A DNA stretch of 64,000 nucleotides from JAOPZW01 sp963788935 (GTDB taxonomy: Bacteria; Actinomycetota; Thermoleophilia; Solirubrobacterales; Solirubrobacteraceae): NCBI GenBank assembly GCA_963788935.1, contig CAWBIM010000009.1, forward strand, positions 62,001 to 126,000, written 5' to 3'. This document shows, in pieces, positions 1-7,488 of this stretch (position 1 is its first letter; each line of letters opens with the position of its first letter). Under the pieces are notes generated by a model. That model had not been told where the DNA came from and searched no databases. It worked only from the letters and a program-made list of their open reading frames with translations. A program made the position numbers and the translations under genes.

Positions 1-1023
1 GGCGTGTTCTTCTCGGTCGACCCGGGCGCGAACGCGACGATCGGCGGCATGGTCGCCACCGGCGCGTCCGGCACCACGACCGTCCGCTACGGGGCGATGC
101 GCGAGAACGTCGTCTCGTTGCTCGTCGTGACCGCCGACGGCAGCGTCGTGCGCACCCGCTCGCGCGCCCGCAAGTCGTCGGCCGGCTACGACCTCACGCG
201 GCTGTTCATCGGCTCGGAGGGCACGCTCGGGCTCGTCTGCGAGGCGACGCTGCGGATCCACCCGACGCCCGAGGCGATGGCCGCCGCCGTCTGCCCGTTC
301 GCGACGCTCGACGGCGCGGTCGAGTGCGTCGTCGCGGTGCTGCGCCTCGGGATCCCGATCGCCCGGATCGAGCTCGCCGACGCGGCGCAGATCGACGCCA
401 TCAACCGCCACGACGAGATGGACCACGAGGTCGCCCCGACCCTGTTCCTCGAGTTCCACGGCGCCCAGAACGAGGTCGAGGAGCAGGCGGCGGAGGTCCA
501 GGAGATCGCCCTCGAGCACGGGGCGAGCCAGTTCGCGTGGGCGACCGACGAGGCCGAGCGCCGCCGGCTGTGGCACGCCCGCCACGCCTCCTACGACGCC
601 GCGCGCGCGACCCGCCCGGGCAGCCAGGGCCTGACGACCGACGTGTGCGTCCCGCTCTCACGCCTGGCCGAGTGCATCCGCGAGACCCAGGCCGACATCG
701 CGGAGCTCGGCCTGCCCGCCCCGATCGTCGGCCACGTCGGCGACGGCAACTTCCACACCGCGGTCCTGCTCGACCCGGCCGACCCGACGGAGGTCGAGCG
801 GGCCGAGGCCTTCCACGAGCGCCTCGTCCGCCGCGCGATCGCGATGGAGGGCACCTGCACCGGCGAGCACGGCGTCGGCTACGGCAAGGCCGCGTTCCTC
901 CTCGAGGAGCACGGCGCGGACGCGGTGGCGATGATGCGCGCGATCAAGCACGCGCTCGACCCCGCGGACATGTTCAACCCCGGCAAGCTCGCCGACGCCG
1001 CGGCCGCCAGACCGCCCGCCTGA
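1..1023 (+). CDS. FAD-linked oxidase, glycolate oxidase/D-lactate dehydrogenase (GlcD/LDHD) type, 5'-truncated
   Basis: Flavin-dependent 2-hydroxyacid dehydrogenase of the FAD-binding type 4 family, which oxidises D-lactate or glycolate and passes electrons to the respiratory chain. The window edge cuts the N-terminus; the frame is open from base 1 and the GTG at 4 is internal. The PP-loop FAD-binding region (PGANATIGGM, then ASGTTTVRYG) opens the fragment. The C-terminal FAD-oxidase cap carries HVGDGNFH, with metal/substrate histidines, then GEHGVGYGK and the terminal DPADMFNPGKL typical of the family. About 340 residues remain of a usual 450-480, so only the first part of the FAD domain is missing. 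Family assignment is firm; the substrate (D-lactate, glycolate or another 2-hydroxyacid) cannot be told from the sequence. Confidence 0.9.
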   Translation, partial: GVFFSVDPGANATIGGMVATGASGTTTVRYGAMRENVVSLLVVTADGSVVRTRSRARKSSAGYDLTRLFIGSEGTLGLVCEATLRIHPTPEAMAAAVCPFATLDGAVECVVAVLRLGIPIARIELADAAQIDAINRHDEMDHEVAPTLFLEFHGAQNEVEEQAAEVQEIALEHGASQFAWATDEAERRRLWHARHASYDAARATRPGSQGLTTDVCVPLSRLAECIRETQADIAELGLPAPIVGHVGDGNFHTAVLLDPADPTEVERAEAFHERLVRRAIAMEGTCTGEHGVGYGKAAFLLEEHGADAVAMMRAIKHALDPADMFNPGKLADAAAARPPA

Positions 1024-1039
1024 GCCCGACGGCGCGCCG

Positions 1040-2137
1040 TCACGGCGCGACGACGATCGCGTGGCCGTCGGCCGTCATCAGCCACGCCTCGCGGCCGACC
1101 GTGAGCAGCGCGTTGACGCTGAAGCCCGGCACGGTGAGCGCGCCGAGGATGCGGCCGGTGCGCGGGTCGAGCTCCCACAGCGTGTCCCGCGCGGCGGAGC
1201 CGTTGACGCCCTCGACGAGCAGCCGGCCGCCGGCCAGGCCCGCCTGGTTGAGCTGCGTGCCCAGCTGGGTGCGCCACAGCGGCCGCCCGCGCGCGTCGAC
1301 GAGCGACACCGAACGCCGCCCGACCTTGACGATCCGGTCGCCGTAGGACACGACGAAGCCGGCGGGCCCGGTCCACGGGACGCGGCCGAGGCGCCGCCCG
1401 GTCACGACGTCGAACCGCGTGAGCGAGCGGTCCGCCCGGCTGACCCACAGCTCGTTGCCGCGCACGAGCGCGTCGTCGACCTGGAAGTCGCCGCCGAGCA
1501 CGATCTCGCGGACCGGGCGGTTGCGCGTCGGGTCCACGGCGACGAGCCCCAGTCGCGCTGACGACCCAGACCCGCGCGGCGGCCGACGATCGACGCGCCG
1601 CCGAACGGGAACCGCGCGCCCGGCGAGTTGATCGGGATCCGCGCGACGACGCGGTTCGTCCGCGGGTCGATCCGCAGCAGCGGGGTCGTCGTCACGCCCG
1701 GCCGCCGCGGCATGGCCCAGATCGCCCCGCGCCGGCGCCGAGGTTCACGTCCACCCCGACGCGGATCCGCGCCGTGACCCGCCGCGTCCGCGGGTCGATG
1801 CGCAGCACGTCGCCGTCGTTCGTCGCATTGACCCAGACCGAGCCGAACGCGACCTGCGAGCTGCGCCCGAGGCCATCGGCGAGCGCGACGTTCGGAGGAC
1901 GCGCGGCCCCGTGCCGGGCGCCGCGGGCTCGGGACCGAGGCCGGCCGGGGCGGCCGCGAGCAGGACGACGACCAGCGCGAGGGCGGTCGCTGCGGCCGCG
2001 GCGGCGGCGAGCGCGCCCGGACGCAGGCGCGGCCGGACGAGGGTCGCGGCGGGGGCGAAGCGCCCGCGATGCTCCTCGCGCTCGGCCGCCGCCCGCAGCT
2101 CGAGGCGCAGCCGCGTCGTGAAGTCCTCGCCCGTCAT
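1040..2137 (-). CDS. Membrane-anchored YncE-like beta-propeller, putative partner of the sigma factor (frameshifted)
   Basis: The ATG at 2137 overlaps the stop of the upstream sigma-factor gene (ATGA), implying translational coupling. The first ~40 residues (MTGEDFTTRLRLELRAAAER...) look cytosolic. An Ala/Val/Leu-rich membrane segment follows at about 45-70, and the rest is extracytoplasmic repeats of the type LRIDPRTNRVVARI, LDPTRN and LWELDPRTGRI, as in YVTN/PQQ-like beta-propellers. The reading frame changes three times (near 1900, 1720-1740 and 1555-1600), yet repeat units continue across each break, which points to base-level errors or recent decay. By position it may be the anti-sigma or regulatory partner of the sigma factor. 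That role is inference; no zinc-binding anti-sigma motif is visible. Confidence 0.65.
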
Positions 2138-2556
2138 CCCCGGCCTCCCGTCCGCCGGCGCACCGCCCGCAGCCCGACCCAGAGCGTCGCCGGCCGGCCC
2201 TCGCCGCGCGCGTCGATGCGCGCGAGGTCGCGGTCGGTCGGCTCGATGCGCGCCATGCCGAGCCGGCGCTGGGCGCGGCGTTCGACGGAGCCGCGGCGCT
2301 GGGCCTCGACGAGCTGCTCGAGCGCGATCCCGTACAGCCACGCGCCGGCGGCGCCCTTCTCGGGCCGGTAGCGGCGGCGGGTCGCGAGCGCGGTCGCGAA
2401 CGTCTCGGCCGTCAGGTCGGCCGTGAGCTCCGCGTCGCGGGTCCGGCGGACGAAGAAGCCGAGCAGCTCGTCGACGTGCCGGCGGTAGAAGCGCTCGAAC
2501 GAGGCCGCGTCGCGCGCCGCGAGCAGCACCTCGTCGCTCTCCCCGTGGACGCCCAT
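2134..2556 (-). CDS. Short ECF-type RNA polymerase sigma factor (region 2 only)
   Basis: A 140-residue protein starting at the ATG at 2556 (MGVHGESDEVL), preceded by a GTG that is a weaker alternative. Sigma region 2 is clear: FERFYRRHVDELLGFF, then the ETFATALATRRRYRPEKG..AWLYGIA segment that corresponds to the -10 recognition helix and region 2.4. A linker follows (RRLGMARIEPTDRDLARID), but the usual region 4 helix-turn-helix (LPERQREAV..) is absent; the protein ends RAVRRRTGGRG. Its stop overlaps the start of the downstream beta-propeller gene. Either this is a truncated sigma factor or an indel hides region 4; the exact ATGA overlap favours the end as given. Confidence 0.75.
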   Translation of the reverse strand: MGVHGESDEVLLAARDAASFERFYRRHVDELLGFFVRRTRDAELTADLTAETFATALATRRRYRPEKGAAGAWLYGIALEQLVEAQRRGSVERRAQRRLGMARIEPTDRDLARIDARGEGRPATLWVGLRAVRRRTGGRG

Positions 2557-2627
2557 GACACCCGTTCCTTCGGCCGACGGCCCTCCGTGGGACCGACCGT
2601 ACCGCTCTCGGGCGGCCGCCGGGGCGC

Positions 2628-4325
2628 TCACCCGCCGAGGATCGCGCGCAGGAGCCCGCCGATCTTGCGCGGGTCGACGCCGTGCTCCTCCTCGAAGCGC
2701 TTGGCGTCGGCGTCGTCGGTGAGGGCGAGCACGAGCTCCTCGCGGCTTGAGTGGTAGCGGCACGCCGTCGTGTCGAGCAGGCGCAGGGCCTGGTCCTGGA
2801 GGAACCCGCCCAGGCCGCCCGTCCCCGGCAGCTTCCGTTTGGCATCGCACGGGTCGAGGATCCGCACCTCGGGGGGCGCGAGACGGTGGTGCAGGACGGC
2901 GTAGGCGGCGGGCAGGCAGACCGCGACGACGACCGCCGCCGCGAGGGCCGGTGCCGCGCGCCGCGGCGCGGGCCAGGGCGCGACGACGAGCGCCGCGAGC
3001 AGGCCGAGCGCCCCCGTGACGAGGAACGCCACGTGGAACGCGTCGGCGACCGCCGCGATCAGCGTCTCGTCGGCGCGCACGCCGAGCCGGTCGTAGGCGG
3101 TGAGCTCGGCGCCCTCGAACCGGTGGCGCTCACTCGCGACGGCCCGGCGCAGGCCGTCGCGCGGGTCCTGCGCGTCGACCCCGGCGAGCAGCGACGGCGC
3201 GAGGTCGAGCTTCTGCGCCGGCGCGATCGGCGCGTCGAGCACGAGCGCGACGCCCCGCTCGCGCGCGTGGTCGGTGGCGACGTCGAGCTGGTGGGCGACG
3301 ACCGGCGCGAGCGCGAGCAGGGCCACGACGATGCCGGCGTGGCGCACCGCCAGCGTGCGCGCGGCGTCGTGCGTGGTGTGCTCGGGCAGCAGTTCGCCGG
3401 TCAGCGCGGTGAGCGCCATGCCCATCCCGACGCCCGCCGCGGCCTGCGGCGCGAACGTCCAGGCGACGCTCGCGTCCGGGAGCCAGGCGAGCGCGAGGAC
3501 GCCGGCGCCGATGAGCGCGCTGCCGACCGCCGCCCGCACCCGCGCGTCCCCGCGCACCCGTGTCCCGACGACCGCGCCGAGCGGGATCACGCTCACGGTC
3601 GCGGCGGCCGCGATCGGCGACACGCTCCAGCCCGCGACGAGCAGCAGGACGAGGAGGAAGAGGACCGCGCTGAGCGCGGCCGACACGAGCGCGAGGGCGA
3701 GCGCCGGGCGCCACGAGAACGGCGGCGGCGACCCGGGGATCGCGAGGTGCGCCGGGGCCGGGCCGATGAGCACCGCGACCGCCGCGAGCGCCGCGATCGG
3801 CGCCTGGAAGATGAAGATCGCCTCCCAGGAGAAGACCTCGGTCAGCGCGCCGCCGAGCGCGGGGCCGATCGCCGTGCCGAGCACCGCCGCGCCGGCCCAC
3901 AGCCGCCGTCCGGGGCCCTCGCCGCCGCCGAGGATCGCGAACACCGCGATCAGTCCGCCCGCCCCGCCCAGCGCCTGGCCCGCGCGGGCGACGAGCAGCG
4001 TCGTGAGGTCGCCCGCCAGCGCGCACGCCAACGACGCGACGGCCATCAGCGCGAGCCCGCCCGCGCCGATCGCGCGGACGGAGACGGCGCCGGCGGCGCG
4101 CTCGAGCGGCAGCAGGGCGACCGCGAGCACGAGGGTGTAGACGCCGATGACCGCGGCGACGCCCTCGACCGTCGTGTCGAGGTCGCCGAGGATCTGCGGC
4201 AGGCCGAGGGTGACGATCGAGCCGTCGGCCAGGGCGACACCGGCGGCGAGGGCGAGAATCGCGGAGCGCGGGCGCACGTCGCACAGTGTGCTGGGCGACG
4301 GCCCGCGCGGGTAGCGCGCCCCCAT
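2628..4325 (-). CDS. MFS transporter, drug-exporter type with an extended C-terminal domain
   Basis: Major facilitator superfamily protein of about 565 residues with roughly 12-14 hydrophobic segments. The early PQILGDLDTTVEGVAAVIGVY segment matches helix 1-2 of DHA-type drug/proton antiporters, and GPALGGALTEVFSWEAIFIFQAPIA resembles motif C (antiporter signature) and the helix-5 region. A soluble insertion of ~100 residues (about 350-450) precedes the last two helices. The C-terminus is an unusual hydrophilic domain of ~110 residues (PPEVRILDPCDAKRKLPG..) ending EEEHGVDPRKIGGLLRAILGG. Starts at 4337 or 4277 (GTG) are also possible; no strong ribosome-binding site decides. The gene is divergent from the uracil-DNA glycosylase gene. 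Substrate unknown. Confidence 0.8.
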   Translation of the reverse strand: MGARYPRGPSPSTLCDVRPRSAILALAAGVALADGSIVTLGLPQILGDLDTTVEGVAAVIGVYTLVLAVALLPLERAAGAVSVRAIGAGGLALMAVASLACALAGDLTTLLVARAGQALGGAGGLIAVFAILGGGEGPGRRLWAGAAVLGTAIGPALGGALTEVFSWEAIFIFQAPIAALAAVAVLIGPAPAHLAIPGSPPPFSWRPALALALVSAALSAVLFLLVLLLVAGWSVSPIAAAATVSVIPLGAVVGTRVRGDARVRAAVGSALIGAGVLALAWLPDASVAWTFAPQAAAGVGMGMALTALTGELLPEHTTHDAARTLAVRHAGIVVALLALAPVVAHQLDVATDHARERGVALVLDAPIAPAQKLDLAPSLLAGVDAQDPRDGLRRAVASERHRFEGAELTAYDRLGVRADETLIAAVADAFHVAFLVTGALGLLAALVVAPWPAPRRAAPALAAAVVVAVCLPAAYAVLHHRLAPPEVRILDPCDAKRKLPGTGGLGGFLQDQALRLLDTTACRYHSSREELVLALTDDADAKRFEEEHGVDPRKIGGLLRAILGG

Positions 4326-4349
4326 GGCCGGACGCATCGTGGTCGCCCC

Positions 4350-4916
4350 GTGAGCTCCCGGCGCGACCCGGAGCGCCTGCTCGACGCGATCGCGACCGAG
4401 ATCCGCGAGCACGTCCCGTGCGGCTTCGCGATCTGCGAGCAGGCGACGAACCTCGTGCCCGGCGAGGGCAGCGCGACCGCGCGGGTCATGCTCGTCGGCG
4501 AGGCGCCCGGGGCCAAGGAGGACGAGTCCGGCCGCCCGTTCGTCGGCGCCGCGGGCCGGCTGCTCGACACGCTCCTCGCCGAGGCCGGGCTCGAGCGCGG
4601 CGACGTGTTCATCACGAACGTCGTCAAGGCGCGCCCGCCCGGCAACCGCGACCCGAAGGCCGACGAGGTCGCCCACCACCTCCCGTGGCTCGAGGCCCAG
4701 CTCGACGTCATCCGCCCGAAGCTGCTCGTGCCGCTCGGCCGCCATGCGCTCGCCCGGTTCGTCCCGGACGTGAAGATCACCGCGACCCACGGGCGGGTGA
4801 TCGAGCGCGACGGCCGGACCCTGTTCCCGATGTTCCACCCGGCCGCGGCGCTGCGCAATCCGCGCCTGCGTGGCACGCTCGAGGAGGACGCCCGGGCCCT
4901 CCGGGATGCGCTGTGA
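4350..4916 (+). CDS. Uracil-DNA glycosylase, family 4-like, lacking iron-sulfur cysteines
   Basis: Base-excision repair enzyme that removes uracil from DNA. It starts at GTG 4350 and is 188 residues long. Motif A GEAPGAKEDESGRPFVGAAG, the ITNVVKARPPGNRDP block and the C-terminal motif HPAAALRNP are all present, as in family 4 (thermophile/actinobacterial) enzymes. Family 4 normally binds a 4Fe-4S cluster through four cysteines. Here the N-terminal pair is spaced CX4C rather than CX2C, and the two later positions read KARPPGN and AHHLPWL, with Ala and His where Cys is usual. The cluster is therefore probably absent. The stop overlaps the DUF72 start (GTGA), so the two genes are likely co-translated. 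Confidence 0.85.
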   Translation: MSSRRDPERLLDAIATEIREHVPCGFAICEQATNLVPGEGSATARVMLVGEAPGAKEDESGRPFVGAAGRLLDTLLAEAGLERGDVFITNVVKARPPGNRDPKADEVAHHLPWLEAQLDVIRPKLLVPLGRHALARFVPDVKITATHGRVIERDGRTLFPMFHPAAALRNPRLRGTLEEDARALRDAL

Positions 4917-5674
4917 GCGCCCGGCCCGTCCGCATCGGCTGCAGCGGCTGGCAGTACCGCGACTGGCGCGGCGTGCTCTACCCCGAGGGCCTCGGCCAGG
5001 CGCGCTGGCTCGCGCGCTACGCCGAGGTGTTCGACACCGTCGAGGTCAACTCGACCTTCTACCGCCTGGCCTCCGAGAAGGCGGTCGCGCGCTGGGTCGA
5101 GCAGGTCCCGCCGGACTTCTGCTTCGCCCTCAAGGCGAGCCGCTACCTCATCCACATGAAGAAGCTGCGCGACATCGAGGACGGCATCGGGCGCTTCTAC
5201 GAGCGCATCCGGCCGCTCACCGGCACGCCGAAGATGGGCCCGGTCCTGTGGCAGCTGCCGGAGTGGTTCACGCGCGACGACGACGTGCTCGGGCGCGCGC
5301 TCGACCTGCTTCCCGACGGGCGCCACTGCTTCGAGTTCCGCGACCCGAGCTGGTTCTGCGACCCCGTCTACGACCTGCTGCGCGCGCACGGCGTCGCGCT
5401 CGCGATCGGCGACCATCCCGAGCGGCCGTGGCAGCCGTTCGTGCTGACGGCGGACTGGGCCTACGTCCGCTTCCACCACGGCAGGCGCGGGCGGCGCGGG
5501 AACTACTCGGACACCGAGCTGCGCGCGTGGGCGCAGCGGCTCGCGGACACGGCGGCCGAGGCCGAGATCCTCGCCTACTTCAACAACGACTGGGAGGGAT
5601 TCGCCGTGCGCAACGCGCTCGCGCTGCGCGACATGGTGCAGCGCGCCGGTGCGCCCGTCGGGCCACGCGCTTAG
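4913..5674 (+). CDS. DUF72 family protein (YecE-like)
   Basis: A 253-residue protein starting at GTG 4913 inside the stop of the glycosylase gene. It has the DUF72 TIM-barrel hallmarks: IGCSGWQYRDWRGVLYP at the N-terminus, VEVNSTFYRL, CFALKASRYLIHMKKL, LWQLPEWF, CFEFRDPSWF, TADWAYVRFHHG and the terminal AYFNNDWEGFAVRNALAL. The biochemical role of DUF72 proteins is not established. Coupling to a uracil-DNA glycosylase gene suggests a nucleic-acid or nucleotide-related function, but that is only context. The frame is intact throughout. Confidence 0.9.
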   Translation: MSARPVRIGCSGWQYRDWRGVLYPEGLGQARWLARYAEVFDTVEVNSTFYRLASEKAVARWVEQVPPDFCFALKASRYLIHMKKLRDIEDGIGRFYERIRPLTGTPKMGPVLWQLPEWFTRDDDVLGRALDLLPDGRHCFEFRDPSWFCDPVYDLLRAHGVALAIGDHPERPWQPFVLTADWAYVRFHHGRRGRRGNYSDTELRAWAQRLADTAAEAEILAYFNNDWEGFAVRNALALRDMVQRAGAPVGPRA

Positions 5675-5684
5675 GCTGGCGCCC

Positions 5685-6312
5685 GTGGCAGCGGAGGGGG
5701 CAGGCTGGAAGGCGGTCGCGTTCGACGACATCGAGGCCGTGCCCTGGCGCGACACCGAACTCGTCTGGCGCCCCGTGCGCGGCACGCTCGGCACCCGCAT
5801 CGTGGGCATGGGCGGCTACACCGCCGACCGCGCGGGCCAGGTCGTGATCGAGGGCCATACCGAGTCCGTGGACGGCATGAACCACGAGGAGGTCTACGTC
5901 GTCCTGCGCGGCCGGGCGACGTTCCGTGCTCGACGGCACGGAGGTCGACGCCCCGGCCGGCACGTTCGTCGTCGTCGACGACCCCGGCGTGTACCGCAGC
6001 GCGGTCGCGGCGGAGCCCGGCACCGCGGTCCTCGCGCTCGGCGGCCCGCCCGTCTTCTCGCCGTCGGACTCCGAGTGGATCGAGCGCGCGCGGCCGTACC
6101 TGCGCTCGGACCCCAAGCGGGCCATCGCGATCCTCGAGGACCTGCGCACGGTCAAGCCCGAGGGCCCGGTGGCGGAGGTCGCGGCCGCGTTCCTCGCGCT
6201 CGCCCGCGGCGACGCCGAGCGCGCCGGCGAGACGCTCCACGGCCTCCTCGCCCGCCGCCCCGACCTGCGCGAGGTCCTGGCCGACGACGCCGACCTCGAA
6301 CCGCTGCTCTGA
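5685..6312 (+). CDS. Cupin-domain protein with C-terminal helical extension (frameshifted)
   Basis: GTG start at 5685, 10 bases after the DUF72 stop. The N-terminal ~80 residues (WKAVAFDDIEAVPWRDTELVW..MNHEEVYVVLRGRATF) and the following LDGTEVDAPAGTFVVVDDPG form one cupin barrel with EEVYVVLRG as motif 1 and PAGTFVVV as motif 2. The frame breaks at about 5924, where one extra C separates GRATF from VLDGTEV. The C-terminal ~70 residues are helical and TPR-like (YLRSDPKRAIAILEDLRTV..LARGDAERAGETLHGLLARRPDL). The metal site looks sparse (one His near the break). Function unknown; a small-molecule binding or sensor role is a guess. Confidence 0.75.
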
Positions 6313-6353
6313 GCCCACCGAGAACCGGCGCGTCGCTGTCACGTGCCTGACAC

Positions 6354-6369
6354 GATTGCGCGCGCAATC
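6354..6369. promoter_or_regulatory. 16-bp perfect palindrome upstream of the dienelactone hydrolase gene
   Basis: GATTGCGCGCGCAATC is its own reverse complement and lies 29 bases before the ATG at 6399, directly ahead of a strong ribosome-binding site (GGGAGGAACC, 6389-6398). The position suits an operator for a dimeric repressor. No regulator gene is adjacent, so the binding protein is unknown. Confidence 0.4.
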
Positions 6370-6398
6370 GGGCCCACCGTCACGTCCTGGGAGGAACC

Positions 6399-7308
6399 AT
6401 GACCGAGCTCCAGCGCTATCTCGCCGAAGAGGTCGCCGAGGATCATGCCGACGGCATCATCACGCGGAGGGAGGCGATGCGCCGGCTCGGCCTGCTGGGC
6501 CTGGGCGCGAGCGCCGCGACGACGATGCTGACGGCGTTCGGCGCCGCCGCGGCGCAGGCGAGCGCCCCGGCCGCCGAGGCGGCCCAGTCCGGGGACGGGT
6601 CCGGCACGCTCGAGGGCTGGGCCGTCGTCGGGACGCAGGCGATCACGTTCACGGGCCCCCGCGGGACGCTGCAGGGCGCCTGGGCGCCGGCGGCCAAGCC
6701 GCGCGGCTCGGTCCTCGTCATCCACGAGAACCGCGGCCTGACCGACCACATCCGCAACGTCGCGGGCCGCTTCGCGGCCAACGGCTGGTCCGCGCTGGCC
6801 ATCGATCTGCTCTCCGAGGAGGGCGGCACGGCGAAGATCGGCGACGAGGCGCAGGTCGCCGCGATCCTCGCCCAGGCCGACCCGACGCGCTTCGACGCGG
6901 ACATGAAGGCCGGCGTCTCCGAGCTGCGCCGCCGCGTGCGCGGCAAGAAGGTCGGGCGCCGTGGGCTTCTGCTTCGGCGGCGGCATGGTCTGGCGCCTGC
7001 TCGCCGCGGGCGAGACCCGGGTCTCGGCCGCCGCGCCGTTCTACGGCCCGTTCCCCGAGAACGGCGACCTGACGAAGGCCAAGGCCGCGGTCCTCGGGAT
7101 CTACGGCGGCCTCGACGCCCGGGTCGGGGCCACCCGGCCCGCCGCGCGCGCGGCGCTCAAGAAGGCCGGGCTGAAGAACCACATCGTGGTCTTCCAGCAG
7201 GCCGACCACGCGTTCTTCAACGACACCGGCGCGCGCTTCAACCCGCCCGCGGCGGCGGAGGCCGGCCGCCGGGTGTTCGCCTGGTTCAACCAGTACCTGG
7301 GCTCGTAG
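6399..7308 (+). CDS. Secreted dienelactone hydrolase-family protein (Tat-like signal; frameshifted)
   Basis: Alpha/beta-hydrolase of the dienelactone hydrolase family. The ATG follows GGGAGGAACC. The N-terminus has RREAMRRLGLLGLGASAA then an Ala-rich stretch ending AAAAQA, a Tat-like signal peptide after ~25 charged residues. The catalytic triad is visible: nucleophile Cys in GFCFGGG, Asp in GGLDARV and His in ADHAFFND. The oxyanion-side motif HENRGLTDHIRN is conserved in exported members. One extra base near 6955 shifts the frame between GKKVG and AVGFCFGG. The usual length is ~290-300 residues, as here after repair. Substrate not predictable. A hairpin terminator follows at 7315-7352. Confidence 0.85.
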
Positions 7309-7314
7309 CCGACG

Positions 7315-7352
7315 GCACCGGGCGGGGGCGGCGCGCGGACCCCGCCCGGTGC
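7315..7352 (+). terminator. GC-rich hairpin after the dienelactone hydrolase gene
   Basis: Perfect 13-bp stem: GCACCGGGCGGGG (7315-7327) pairs with CCCCGCCCGGTGC (7340-7352) around a 12-nt loop, starting 7 nt after the stop. No U-tract follows, as is common in high-GC actinobacteria. Confidence 0.6.
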
Positions 7353-7488
7353 AATTCCGCACATTGATTGCGTGAACTCGCAGCGAGTGTCTGCAGCCCG
7401 CGGTAACGGAGATGGCGGGGCCTGCCCTGGGAGCGCGACTCCCCGCTTTACAGGATGACGGTCCGTTCCCGAACAGTGGGGGTACATC

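Noticed and set aside
1028..1041. 14-bp palindrome GACGGCGCGCCGTC between the first two convergent genes
   Set aside because: Too short a stem with no loop or U-tract to call as a terminator, and CG palindromes are frequent at this base composition.
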